NCBI GenBank assembly: GCA_965230195.1
Contig: OZ245997.1
Location: 6,386,001-6,450,000 of the forward strand
DNA length: 64,000 nucleotides
Source of the DNA: Putridiphycobacter sp965230195
GTDB lineage: Bacteria; Bacteroidota; Bacteroidia; Flavobacteriales_D; Crocinitomicaceae
Direction of reading: 5' to 3'
Of the stretch, positions 8,204 to 16,812 are shown piece by piece. The notes under the pieces were generated by a model. The model was not told the origin of the DNA and ran no database searches. It was given only the letters and a program-made list of their open reading frames with translations. Within the stretch, counting starts at the first letter, position 1; the number at the start of each line of letters is the position of its first letter. The translations under genes were made by a program, and so were the position numbers.

Positions 8204-8894
8204 CGGTCTCTGAATCAGATTTGGTAGTTTGCTTCCCAAAAAATTTCCTGTATCGGAGAATTAACAAACCTACACCAAAAGAAATCGAAAAATCTGCGAC
8301 ATTCCAAATAGGAGGAAAAATCTCTTCGCCACCAAGATCAAATGGCATCCAGGATGGCCAGGTGGCTGTAAACCTGAACATGTCAACCACACTACCTAAT
8401 AAAAAACCTGTTTGCCTGAGCTTTTCAGGAAAAAAAACATCATTATCAGCATTGTAGGTCGAAATCCAGTTGGTTTTAAAGTTAGGATCTAATTCAAAAA
8501 AGAAATCGTAGAACATACCGTCGATAAGGTTACCGGTGGCACCGGCAAAAACCAAACCAATGGCAATCAGGAACGTAAAGCTGGTTGATTTATCTTTGAG
8601 AATTCTTCTGATATAAATGGCTATTCCGGTTATGGCAGCCAATCTGAAAAGTGTCAATGCGTATTTAGCCCATATGCCGTCGCCGAATTCGGTTCCGAAA
8701 GCCATTCCCCGGTTTTCAATGAAGTGAAGTTCAATAAATCCTGAAATCAGATCGACCGATTCATACGGGGCTAAACTCATTTTAACCCATATTTTTATGA
8801 TCTGATCAAGCGCAAGTACAATCAGAATTGTACCAAACAAGATGTTTTTTTTTCGAAAAGAGTTCAATTTATCCCTGTGCATTTTTTGCTTCAA
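8193..8894 (-). CDS. lspA: Lipoprotein signal peptidase (signal peptidase II)
   Basis: The 233-residue inner-membrane aspartyl protease cleaves prolipoprotein signal peptides. Motifs are ENRGMAFG (60-67), GNLIDG (121-126), the first catalytic Asp in VVDMF (D171) and the second in WNVAD (D201). It has four predicted membrane segments. It is longer than the enterobacterial enzyme (about 165 residues), mainly through an insert of some 45 residues after GNLIDG. The start overlaps the end of the upstream DksA-like gene by 26 bases, or by 14 if the second Met is used, so the pair is translationally coupled. The many lipoproteins in this window are its substrates. Confidence 0.95.
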   Translation of the reverse strand: MKQKMHRDKLNSFRKKNILFGTILIVLALDQIIKIWVKMSLAPYESVDLISGFIELHFIENRGMAFGTEFGDGIWAKYALTLFRLAAITGIAIYIRRILKDKSTSFTFLIAIGLVFAGATGNLIDGMFYDFFFELDPNFKTNWISTYNADNDVFFPEKLRQTGFLLGSVVDMFRFTATWPSWMPFDLGGEEIFPPIWNVADFSISFGVGLLILRYRKFFGKQTTKSDSETATS

Positions 8895-9246
8895 TGCTTA
8901 ATGTAGCATGAGGCACCAGTTTTAAACGTTCTTTACGTATTAATTTACCCGTCTGACGGCAAATACCATAAGTTTTATTTTCAATTCTTCTTAACGCATT
9001 TTCCAGGTTAAGGATGAATTTTTCCTGTCTTACTGCTAATTGAGACATTTCTTCACGGGACATGGTTTCTGATCCGTCTTCCATCATATTGAACGATCTC
9101 CCCGTATCGTTAGTACCATGATCATCACTATAATCAAGCTGACCTCTCAAAAGTTTCAGGTCTTCCTTCGCCTCAACTAATTTCGCTTCTATAATTGTTC
9201 GGAATTCTTGTAACTCCTCATCCGAATATCTTACTAATTCTGCCAT
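8869..9246 (-). CDS. DksA/TraR-family protein with a degenerate zinc finger
   Basis: The 125-residue protein has an N-terminal coiled coil (about residues 8-90) carrying acidic residues, then the DksA/TraR C-terminal region with YGICRQTGKLI and PHATLSIEAK. Classical DksA has a four-cysteine zinc finger. Here only C96 is left, with Thr, His and Ala at the other positions, so zinc binding is doubtful. This form recurs in Bacteroidota as far as I recall. It may act at the RNA polymerase secondary channel (family inference). It is co-transcribed with lspA, which it overlaps. Confidence 0.85.
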   Translation of the reverse strand: MAELVRYSDEELQEFRTIIEAKLVEAKEDLKLLRGQLDYSDDHGTNDTGRSFNMMEDGSETMSREEMSQLAVRQEKFILNLENALRRIENKTYGICRQTGKLIRKERLKLVPHATLSIEAKNAQG

Positions 9247-9278
9247 TTCTTGTTTTGATTGTTAAAATGAACGATTGA

Positions 9279-9286
9279 CAAATATA
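9279..9286 (-). promoter_or_regulatory. Candidate -7 box of the dksA-like/lspA unit
   Basis: On the minus strand TATATTTG matches TAnnTTTG and lies 32 bases upstream of the start codon. No clear -33 TTG is seen. Confidence 0.4.
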
Positions 9287-9435
9287 ATTCATTTATTATT
9301 TTAAATCTCTATTTAGTTAAAAATAACTCATAAATAGCAAAACTGATGCCATTTATCAGGTGCGTAGTTAAGCAAAAAAAGATTTAGCATTCCAAAAACC
9401 TGAAGCAATTTTCAAAAAAAATGTTAAAAAAATGT

Positions 9436-9443
9436 TAATTTTG
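9436..9443 (+). promoter_or_regulatory. Candidate -7 box of the PA-domain gene
   Basis: TAATTTTG matches TAnnTTTG and implies an untranslated leader of about 25 bases before the ATG at 9476. The -33 element is unclear. Confidence 0.4.
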
Positions 9444-9475
9444 TTACTCAACCTTATTAATAAAAATTAGAACTT

Positions 9476-11197
9476 ATGAAAAAATTATTACTATCTTTTG
9501 TTGCGATAGCTATGGCATCAATTGGAGTAGCACAGGTGTCTTTTCTGGTACTTGACCCCTCGTCAAACAGTGGTGGTTATGCTATAGCTGAAACAGGCAC
9601 AGGATGGGGCGTTCCTGATTTAAATGACCCCAATAATTCAGTTTCCGGAACTATGGTTTTGGTAGATGATGGAGATTCTGATCCGCTTATTGCCAGAGAA
9701 GGGTGTACACCCCTATCAAATGGTGCTGCTGTTTCAGGAAATATTGCCGTTATCTGGAGAGGAAATTGTGAGTTTGGAACAAAAGCATTAAACGCTCAAA
9801 ATGCAGGAGCTATTGCTGTTGTTATTGTAAATAATGACGGTGAACCAACCAGTATGGGAGCAGGTGCAGATGGAGGAAGTGTGAATATTCCTGTAATCAT
9901 GATTTCAACAAATACCGGAAATTTACTTTTAAGTGAAATTACTGCAGGAACTGCAGATTGTTTCATTGGAAATAAATTTGGTTTTTTTGACAATGATTTA
10001 AGAATGGCTCAAAAAGATATTTTGAGAGCTCGTCAATTTGCAACGCCTTCTGCTTTAGCACAGGATGATACTGAATTTTCAGTAAACAGTGGTTCGTGGA
10101 TTTACAATGTTGGAATTAACGATCAAACAGATGTTGTTTTAACTTGTGAAGTAACGGGGCCTGGTGTAACAGGAACTCACCTTGAGTCTTCTACTCCGAT
10201 TAACTTAGTGGCCGGAGACAGTATTTTTATACCATTACCACCTTTTTCTCAAGGTAACTATCCTGAGGAATATTATACAGTAGAATATTCTGTGACTTCA
10301 CATGCCGGTGATGATGATGAGAGCGATAACAGTTTAAACGCTGACTTCATGATCACTGATAAAGAATATGCTATATCAAGACTGGATGCCACTACTAAAG
10401 AGGCTATAGCTGCACAACACTTTCAGCCCGGAACATTTACTGCACCATTTTATTCTTGCATTCACTTTTCAGATCCTAATGCAAGCAGAAGAGTAGCACA
10501 TAGTATCACATTCAATGCAACGTCAAGTGCTACATCAATTGATGGAGAGTATGTTACAGTGGAAGGTTTAACATGGGATGATGCTTCAACAGACATCAAT
10601 GACCCGAATTTCAGCATGGATGACATTAATGATATTGCTTTTGGAGAGTATGAGTATGCAGCTGATGACCAGGATGTTCCTATCACAGTAATGTTTGAAG
10701 AGCCTTTCTTAATGGAAGATGATGTGCACTATCTTTTCTGTGTAACAACAGGAAGTCAGGACGTATTTTTTGGTTATGATAATGCCCTTGATTATGACAG
10801 GAACATTACTAATGATGGTCATGTTGTATCTGTTAACAGAAGTGGAAACAACTGGTTTGGACTTGGTTTCGGTACTGATTTAGCAGCTGCATTAATTTTG
10901 AATACTGAAGATGCAACCTGGTTAGGTGTTGATGATGAGCAACCGGAATTAGAGCTTGAGGCTGCCTATCCAAATCCTGCAGTTAACGAAATTACTGTTC
11001 CATTAAACGGTATTTCAGGTCAGGGTCAGCTTAATATAGTTGACTTAACCGGAAAAACAGTATTAAGTCAGGCTGTTAACTTAAATGATTCGCAATTAAA
11101 AGTTGACATTACAAATATTTCTGGTGGAATGTATGTGTTCAACCTGAACTTAGAAAACGGACAAAACACTTCTTTTAATGTAGTGGTAAGTAAGTAA
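9476..11197 (+). CDS. Secreted PA-domain protein with T9SS type A sorting domain
   Basis: The 573-residue protein starts with a Sec signal peptide (MKKLLLSFVAIAMASIGVAQ). A protease-associated (PA) domain spans about residues 55-165, with GNIAVIWRGNCEFGTKALNA and VIVNN typical of PA modules. The middle (200-490) is beta-rich and resembles secreted domains with no named family that I can assign. The C-terminus from about 495 (AAYPNPAVNEITV, ending NVVVSK) is a T9SS type A domain. No protease catalytic motif is present, so the PA domain stands without an enzyme. Likely a surface or secreted protein of unknown role, transcribed alone. Confidence 0.85.
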   Translation: MKKLLLSFVAIAMASIGVAQVSFLVLDPSSNSGGYAIAETGTGWGVPDLNDPNNSVSGTMVLVDDGDSDPLIAREGCTPLSNGAAVSGNIAVIWRGNCEFGTKALNAQNAGAIAVVIVNNDGEPTSMGAGADGGSVNIPVIMISTNTGNLLLSEITAGTADCFIGNKFGFFDNDLRMAQKDILRARQFATPSALAQDDTEFSVNSGSWIYNVGINDQTDVVLTCEVTGPGVTGTHLESSTPINLVAGDSIFIPLPPFSQGNYPEEYYTVEYSVTSHAGDDDESDNSLNADFMITDKEYAISRLDATTKEAIAAQHFQPGTFTAPFYSCIHFSDPNASRRVAHSITFNATSSATSIDGEYVTVEGLTWDDASTDINDPNFSMDDINDIAFGEYEYAADDQDVPITVMFEEPFLMEDDVHYLFCVTTGSQDVFFGYDNALDYDRNITNDGHVVSVNRSGNNWFGLGFGTDLAAALILNTEDATWLGVDDEQPELELEAAYPNPAVNEITVPLNGISGQGQLNIVDLTGKTVLSQAVNLNDSQLKVDITNISGGMYVFNLNLENGQNTSFNVVVSK

Positions 11198-11215
11198 TCT
11201 GAGATTAATTTTTTT

Positions 11216-11252
11216 AAGCCTCCTCCTGATTGTATCGGGAGGAGGCTTTTTG
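11216..11252 (+). terminator. Intrinsic terminator after the PA-domain gene
   Basis: An 11-bp perfect GC-rich stem (11216-11226 and 11238-11248) with an 11-base loop leads into a T-run. It lies 18 bases after the stop. Confidence 0.88.
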
Positions 11253-11379
11253 GTTTATATAGTGCCAAAAAAAATGTTGCAGCACAGCGAATAATAATTG
11301 GAAATCTGCCAAATAATTCTAAACAATTTACCCTTAATAAACAGTTTTAGGTTATAATGGCCTGTGGCCTTAACTTTAT

Positions 11380-11387
11380 TATTTTTG
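11380..11387 (+). promoter_or_regulatory. Candidate -7 box of the M23 lipoprotein gene
   Basis: TATTTTTG matches TAnnTTTG and ends 15 bases before the chosen ATG at 11403, giving a very short leader. This supports the downstream start over the ATG at 11364. Confidence 0.4.
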
Positions 11388-11402
11388 AAGAAATATTTTC
11401 AG

Positions 11403-12683
11403 ATGTACAAATTTCTTTTTTCGTTGTCGATACTGTTTTTTTTGGTAGCTTGTAATAACGAACCTCCCCAGACAAAAGAAGAGAAAGTTGAACCGGTTAT
11501 AGTGGTCAAAGAACCAGTCATAGAATATGGGTTTAACTTAGATTCCTTTCAGGTGGAAAATGACACTATCCTGAAAGATTGGACCTTAAGTCATCTGCTC
11601 GCGCCGCATAATGTTTCTCAATGGTTAATTAATCAGGCAGCTGAAATGGCTGCTGACAGCACAATTGGATTAAAATATATTAAAAAGGGAACGCCGGTTT
11701 TATTACTATTCAACCCGGACGATACAGTTAAGAATTTACAATATTGTATTTACCCCAAAAACAGGGTGGAATATGTGATTTTCGATTTTAGTGATTCTGT
11801 TAATGTCAGAAAAGGAGAAAAGGAAAATTCAGTGACAGATAGAATGTTATCAGGAGAAATTATTGAAAATTCTAACCTGACACTTGCCATTAATGCACAA
11901 CTTAAAGATTTAAATATGACGGGTGAAATGGCTGAGTATATTTCAGGTCTGTTTGCCTGGACAATCGATTTTTTTAAATTACATCCCGGAGATGAATTTA
12001 AAGTGATTTACGAGGAAAAGAGCGTTGAAGGCGTACCCTATGATGTTGGTAATGTGAAATACGCTTATTTTAAACATCAGGGCAGAACCTATTATTCATT
12101 TTATTATTTACTGGATAGCGCAACCAATAAATACGGCGTTTATGATGAAACCGGAAAAGAAATGAAAAGACAGTTTTTGATGGCACCGGTAAAATATTCA
12201 CGAATCAGTTCAAGTTATTCAGGGCGCCGTTTTCACCCGGTTCAAAAGCGTTGGAAATCTCATTTGGGAACCGATTATGCTGCCCCAAAAGGAACTCCAA
12301 TATGGGCTACTGCTGATGGTTATGTGATTGCCGCCAGTTATACAAGAGGTAATGGTAATTATGTTAAAATTAAGCATAACGACACCTATAGCACACAATA
12401 TTTGCATATGACCGGTTTTGCTTCAGGTATAAAAAAAGGTGTTCATGTGAAACAAGGACAAACAATAGGTTATGTTGGGAGTACCGGTCTGGCAACAGGT
12501 CCCCATGTATGTTATCGTTTTTGGAAAAATGGAAAACAAATCAATCACCGAGCCGAAAAATTCCCTGCTACCACACCTATGCCGGATTCAATTTTACCGA
12601 ATTATTTATCGTTTATAGAGCCCTATAAATTGAAATTGGACAGTATGGAAATTACCCCATACAGAAAGGATACTTTAAAGTAA
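11403..12683 (+). CDS. M23-family peptidoglycan endopeptidase lipoprotein
   Basis: From ATG 11403 the 426-residue protein begins with a lipoprotein signal peptide and lipobox LVAC (Cys 17). The in-frame ATG at 11364 would add 13 residues ahead of it. The C-terminal third is a lysostaphin-type M23 domain: SSSYSGRRFHPV, the zinc motif H287-x3-D291 in HLGTDYAAP, H335 in YLHM, and GPHVCYRF with H368 and C370. Most M23 enzymes have H-x-H at the last site, so the final zinc ligand is a cysteine here. I recall the same variant in other Bacteroidota. It probably cuts peptide cross-links in the periplasm, anchored to a membrane. Confidence 0.92.
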   Translation: MYKFLFSLSILFFLVACNNEPPQTKEEKVEPVIVVKEPVIEYGFNLDSFQVENDTILKDWTLSHLLAPHNVSQWLINQAAEMAADSTIGLKYIKKGTPVLLLFNPDDTVKNLQYCIYPKNRVEYVIFDFSDSVNVRKGEKENSVTDRMLSGEIIENSNLTLAINAQLKDLNMTGEMAEYISGLFAWTIDFFKLHPGDEFKVIYEEKSVEGVPYDVGNVKYAYFKHQGRTYYSFYYLLDSATNKYGVYDETGKEMKRQFLMAPVKYSRISSSYSGRRFHPVQKRWKSHLGTDYAAPKGTPIWATADGYVIAASYTRGNGNYVKIKHNDTYSTQYLHMTGFASGIKKGVHVKQGQTIGYVGSTGLATGPHVCYRFWKNGKQINHRAEKFPATTPMPDSILPNYLSFIEPYKLKLDSMEITPYRKDTLK

Positions 12684-12773
12684 TTTGAGCGAATAATATC
12701 AGGTAGTTGCCGAATACTAAAAATAGTTGCATTATTTTCAACGAATAATCAACGATATCGTAGTATTTATCCT

Positions 12774-12781
12774 AACTTTGC
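12774..12781 (+). promoter_or_regulatory. Candidate -7 box of purH
   Basis: TAACTTTG matches TAnnTTTG and lies 26 bases before the purH start codon. No convincing -33 TTG is seen. Confidence 0.4.
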
Positions 12782-12807
12782 AGTCAGAATTCCAAGGATA
12801 ATTAATA

Positions 12808-14337
12808 ATGGCTGAAGTAAAAAAAATAAAAAACGCACTGATTTCGGTATTTAGCAAAGATGGGTTAGATGAAATAGTGCAGAAACTGAATGATTTAGGA
12901 GTTGAAATATACTCTACAGGTGGGACTCAAAAGTTTATTGAAAATTTGGGAATTTCAGTTATACCTGTTGAAGATTTGACATCCTACCCATCAATTTTAG
13001 GTGGACGGGTTAAAACTTTGCATCCTAAAATCTTCGGAGGTATTCTAAACAGGAGAAACCTTGAGTCTGATCAAAGTCAGATTGCTGAGTTTGAAATTCC
13101 TGAAATCGATTTGGTAATTGTTGATTTGTATCCGTTTGAGGATACCGTGGCTTCAGGAGCGGATCATAGTGATATTATTGAAAAGATTGATATCGGAGGA
13201 ATCTCTTTAATCAGAGCAGCAGCAAAAAATTATCAGGATGTGGTTATTATCCCTTCCATGAATCAGTATGCACCTTTTCTGTCAATATTAAATGATGCAG
13301 ATGGTTATACAACATTAGAGCAAAGAAAAGAATTCGCCAGTGAGGCTTTCAATACCTCTTCGCATTACGATACAAAGATTCACGATTATTTCAATCCTGA
13401 ACAAACTGAAAGTTTAAAAGAAAGTATTCTAACATCCAAAACGTTGAGATATGGTGAAAATCCTCACCAAAAAGGTATTTTCTACGGAAATCTGGATGAC
13501 ATGTTTGATAAACTACATGGTAAGGAATTATCTTATAATAATTTATTAGATGTGGATGCCGCAGTAAATTATATAGCAGAGTTTAAGAATGATGAGCCTA
13601 CATTTGCTATTCTAAAACACAATAATGCTTGTGGATTGGCAACAAGATCAACGCTGGTTGAAGCTTATAAAGCTGCGCTTGCGGGTGATCCTGTCTCTGC
13701 TTTCGGTGGAATTTTGATTTCGAATACAAGTATAGATGAAGCTACTGCAAATGAAATTCACAATCTGTTTTGCGAAGTAGTTATCGCACCTGGTTACAGT
13801 GCTGAAGCATTGGAAATATTAAAGGGCAAAAAAAACAGAGTGATCCTGGTTCAAAAAGATATCGAGTTACCATCAAAACAATACAGAACCATTTTAAATG
13901 GTGTACTGGCTCAGGATAAAGATTTGATTACAGATCAGGTCAAAGATTTTGAAACTATTACCAACTCAAAACCTTCGACTGATGAAATGGTTGATTTGGA
14001 ATTTGCCAATAAATTGGTTAAGCATACCAAGTCCAATACAATAGTTTTAGCCAAAGGAAAGCAGTTATTTGCCAGCGGAACCGGTCAAACTTCCAGAGTA
14101 GATGCCTTACGACAAGCTATTCACAAAGCGCAATCCTTTAATTTTGACTTAAAGGGAGCAGTGATGGCGTCAGATGCTTTTTTCCCGTTTCCTGACTGCG
14201 TTGAAATTGCAAATGAGGCAGGAATTACAAGTGTAATACAACCAGGTGGTTCAATCAAAGACCAATTGTCGATCGACTATTGTAACGAGAATAATATGAG
14301 CATGGTATTTACCGGAAACCGGCATTTTAAACATTAA
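12808..14337 (+). CDS. purH: Bifunctional AICAR transformylase/IMP cyclohydrolase
   Basis: The 509-residue enzyme carries out the last two steps of purine synthesis, AICAR to FAICAR to IMP. The N-terminal MGS-like domain (about 1-150, ALISVFSKDGLDEI, STGGTQKFI, GGRVKTLHPKIFGGIL) is IMP cyclohydrolase. The rest is the transformylase, with LRYGENPHQKG, the catalytic Lys-His pair in LKHNNACG, DPVSAFGG, ASDAFFPFPD and the C-terminal GNRHFKH. Length and motif order are normal. It lies 78 bases upstream of mreB with no terminator seen between them, so read-through into the cell-shape genes is possible. Confidence 0.98.
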   Translation: MAEVKKIKNALISVFSKDGLDEIVQKLNDLGVEIYSTGGTQKFIENLGISVIPVEDLTSYPSILGGRVKTLHPKIFGGILNRRNLESDQSQIAEFEIPEIDLVIVDLYPFEDTVASGADHSDIIEKIDIGGISLIRAAAKNYQDVVIIPSMNQYAPFLSILNDADGYTTLEQRKEFASEAFNTSSHYDTKIHDYFNPEQTESLKESILTSKTLRYGENPHQKGIFYGNLDDMFDKLHGKELSYNNLLDVDAAVNYIAEFKNDEPTFAILKHNNACGLATRSTLVEAYKAALAGDPVSAFGGILISNTSIDEATANEIHNLFCEVVIAPGYSAEALEILKGKKNRVILVQKDIELPSKQYRTILNGVLAQDKDLITDQVKDFETITNSKPSTDEMVDLEFANKLVKHTKSNTIVLAKGKQLFASGTGQTSRVDALRQAIHKAQSFNFDLKGAVMASDAFFPFPDCVEIANEAGITSVIQPGGSIKDQLSIDYCNENNMSMVFTGNRHFKH

Positions 14338-14415
14338 TTGATAACTTAAGCGTTTGCCGCATTAATTAATATGAAATTAATATATTAGTAAGCGCTAAAC
14401 TAACTAAACCATAGG

Positions 14416-15444
14416 ATGGGACTATTTGATTTTTTATCTCAGGAGATAGCCATAGATTTGGGAACAGCGAATACACTGATTATCATGAATGATAAAGTGG
14501 TGGTAGATGAACCGTCTATTGTTGCCAGAGATATTCAGAGCTCTAAAATTGTTGCAATTGGGAAAAAAGCCCAACAAATGCACGGTAAGACACATAAATT
14601 AATCGAAACTGTCCGTCCGCTTAAGGATGGTGTAATTGCCGATTTCGAATCAGCTGAGCAAATGATCAGGGGGATGATTAAAATGATCAATGCCTCATCA
14701 AGATTGTTTAATCCAAGCCTTAGAATGGTTATTTGTATTCCATCAGGAATTACTGAGGTAGAAAAGAGAGCAGTAAGGGATTCTGCTGAACACGCAGGAG
14801 CTAAGGAGGTTTTTTTAATCCATGAGCCTATGGCTGCAGCAATTGGAATTGGGATAGACGTCATTGAGCCTATGGGTAATATGATTATTGATATAGGGGG
14901 AGGAACCTCTGAAATTGCCGTTATTGCATTAGGGGGTATTGTTTGTGATAAGTCTATCCGTGTTGCCGGAGATGACTTTACCAGAGACATTGAAGAGTAT
15001 ATGAGACGTCAGCACAATATTTTAGTTGGTGAGCGAACAGCTGAGCAAATAAAAATTGAAGTTGGTTCTGCTATTACAGAGTTGGATGAAGACAAAAGAC
15101 CTGATCCGTATCCGGTTAGAGGTAGGGACTTGATGACTGGTATTCCAAAAGAAATTATGATTTCTTACGGTGAAATTGCACATGCACTTGATAAAAGTAT
15201 TGCAAAGATTGAGGAAGCTATTTTGAATGCATTGGAAATGACCCCACCGGAATTATCGGCAGATATTTATAAAACCGGAATTTACCTTGCAGGAGGAGGT
15301 TCAATGTTAAGAGGTTTGGATTACAGAATTTCATTAAAAACAAAATTACCTGTTCATATTGCCGAAGATCCGTTAAGAGCCGTTGCCAGAGGAACCAGTA
15401 TCGCTTTAAAGAATATTGATAAGTTCCAGTTTTTGGAGCGCTAG
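14416..15444 (+). CDS. mreB: Rod shape-determining protein MreB
   Basis: The 342-residue bacterial actin homolog has the nucleotide-binding motifs IDLGTANTLI (phosphate 1), DIGGGTSEIAVI (phosphate 2) and AGGGSMLRGL (adenosine). It forms membrane-bound filaments that guide lateral wall synthesis. The amphipathic N-terminus MGLFDFLSQEIA is typical. It is the first gene of a six-gene cluster: mreB, mreC, mreD, pbp2, rodA and a CPBP protease. Confidence 0.97.
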   Translation: MGLFDFLSQEIAIDLGTANTLIIMNDKVVVDEPSIVARDIQSSKIVAIGKKAQQMHGKTHKLIETVRPLKDGVIADFESAEQMIRGMIKMINASSRLFNPSLRMVICIPSGITEVEKRAVRDSAEHAGAKEVFLIHEPMAAAIGIGIDVIEPMGNMIIDIGGGTSEIAVIALGGIVCDKSIRVAGDDFTRDIEEYMRRQHNILVGERTAEQIKIEVGSAITELDEDKRPDPYPVRGRDLMTGIPKEIMISYGEIAHALDKSIAKIEEAILNALEMTPPELSADIYKTGIYLAGGGSMLRGLDYRISLKTKLPVHIAEDPLRAVARGTSIALKNIDKFQFLER

Positions 15445-15479
15445 TATTAACCAATTGAACTCTGTAATGCAAGACCAAC

Positions 15480-16304
15480 ATGAGAAACCTGTTCAATTTT
15501 TTAAAACAATTTAGGAATTTCTCAGTCTTTATTCTATTACAAATTTTCGTTCTTTCCTTGTTTTTTAATAGTAAGAACTATCATAAAGCAAGTTATCTTA
15601 ATTCAACCTCAAAAATATCATCCTGGTTAATTGAGAAGAAATACAATATTTCAAAGCATTTTAGTCTTGATGAGGAAAACCAAAAGTTAATCAGTGAAAA
15701 CGCAAAACTCATTGAGCAACTGCCCTTCAATTATTATCCTCTGGAGCAAGATTTTTTTAAAGTAAACGATACAGTACGCGAACTACAGTATCAATACTTT
15801 CCTGCAACAGTTATTAATTATTCTAACAACAAACGGAACAATTATGCGACTCTAAATAAGGGGCGTGCTTCTGGGGTAACTGAAGATATGGGGGTGATTA
15901 CAGAAGATGGGATAGTTGGTTTTGTAATTGATGTTTCCGAGCACTATGCTATTGTACGAACCATTCTTTCGGAACGGATTAACATTACAGTTGAAATAAA
16001 TGGTGTGATGGGTAATCTTGACTGGGAAGGATTTGACAATGAAGTTTGTAATGTAAGAGGTATTACCTCCGGTTCAGTAATTGCGGTTGGCGATCAGGTT
16101 GTTGTTAAAGGGAGTAATGGGCACTTCCCAAGAGGAATTGCTGTTGGTGAAGTGGTTGAGGTTAATGACGAAAACGGATCGGCAACATTAAGCATAAAGG
16201 TTAAAATTGCAGTCAATTTTAAAGCATTAGGTCACGTATATGTGGTCAATAATATTTTTAAACCGGAGCAGGAGGCCATTGAAGATCAATATTATGAAGA
16301 ATAG
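15480..16304 (+). CDS. mreC: Rod shape-determining protein MreC
   Basis: The 274-residue inner-membrane protein has one N-terminal membrane helix (about residues 13-30), a short coiled coil (50-80) and the two-barrel periplasmic MreC domain (110-260) with GRASGVTEDMGVITEDGIVG and FPRGIAVGEV. It links MreB to the wall synthases. The gene follows mreB by 35 bases and its end overlaps mreD by 11 bases. Confidence 0.94.
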   Translation: MRNLFNFLKQFRNFSVFILLQIFVLSLFFNSKNYHKASYLNSTSKISSWLIEKKYNISKHFSLDEENQKLISENAKLIEQLPFNYYPLEQDFFKVNDTVRELQYQYFPATVINYSNNKRNNYATLNKGRASGVTEDMGVITEDGIVGFVIDVSEHYAIVRTILSERINITVEINGVMGNLDWEGFDNEVCNVRGITSGSVIAVGDQVVVKGSNGHFPRGIAVGEVVEVNDENGSATLSIKVKIAVNFKALGHVYVVNNIFKPEQEAIEDQYYEE

Positions 16305-16806
16305 TTGGGTACAATTTGTCATTTATTTCTTCCTCATCATTCTTGTACAGGGGTTGGTGATCAATAATATCCAGATTGGGGTATATTTCTATCCAATGGT
16401 CTACATCATGATTATTCTAATGTTGCCATTCGAGATGAATATTTTTATCATTCTCTTAATCTCAATCGTGTTAGGTATTGGGGTTGATGCACTCAGTGAT
16501 ACGTTTGGTTTACATACCTCCTCAGCCATTTTAATAGGTTATTTGCGCCCGTATATACTTAAATTGATCAGACCAAGAGATGGTTATGAAACCTCGTTAT
16601 TACCAAGTGTACATGATATGGGTTACACCTGGTTTTTGACTTATGTCATGCTATGTGTGCTGATACACCATATTTGGTTTTTTACGCTGGAGGTTTACCG
16701 TTTGGATTTAATTCAACTGATTCTTTTTAAAACCATATTGAGTAGTTTGGCTTCCTTTACCATTATATTCTTATTTCAGTATATTTTCTATAAGCCTTCA
16801 AAATAG
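16294..16806 (+). CDS. mreD: Rod shape-determining protein MreD
   Basis: From ATG 16294 (MKNSWVQFVIYF) this is a 170-residue polytopic membrane protein with about five hydrophobic segments and the family region DALSDTFGLHTSSAILIGYLRP cut by short loops. An in-frame ATG at 16240 would add 18 residues lying wholly inside mreC, so I prefer the later start, which leaves an 11-base overlap. It is a partner of MreC in the elongation complex. Confidence 0.9.
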   Translation: MKNSWVQFVIYFFLIILVQGLVINNIQIGVYFYPMVYIMIILMLPFEMNIFIILLISIVLGIGVDALSDTFGLHTSSAILIGYLRPYILKLIRPRDGYETSLLPSVHDMGYTWFLTYVMLCVLIHHIWFFTLEVYRLDLIQLILFKTILSSLASFTIIFLFQYIFYKPSK

Positions 16807-16812
16807 TACCTG

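Noticed and set aside
14535..14990. 151-residue minus-strand ORF inside mreB
   Set aside because: It lies wholly within a well-conserved gene in the other direction, with no recognisable domain or start signal.
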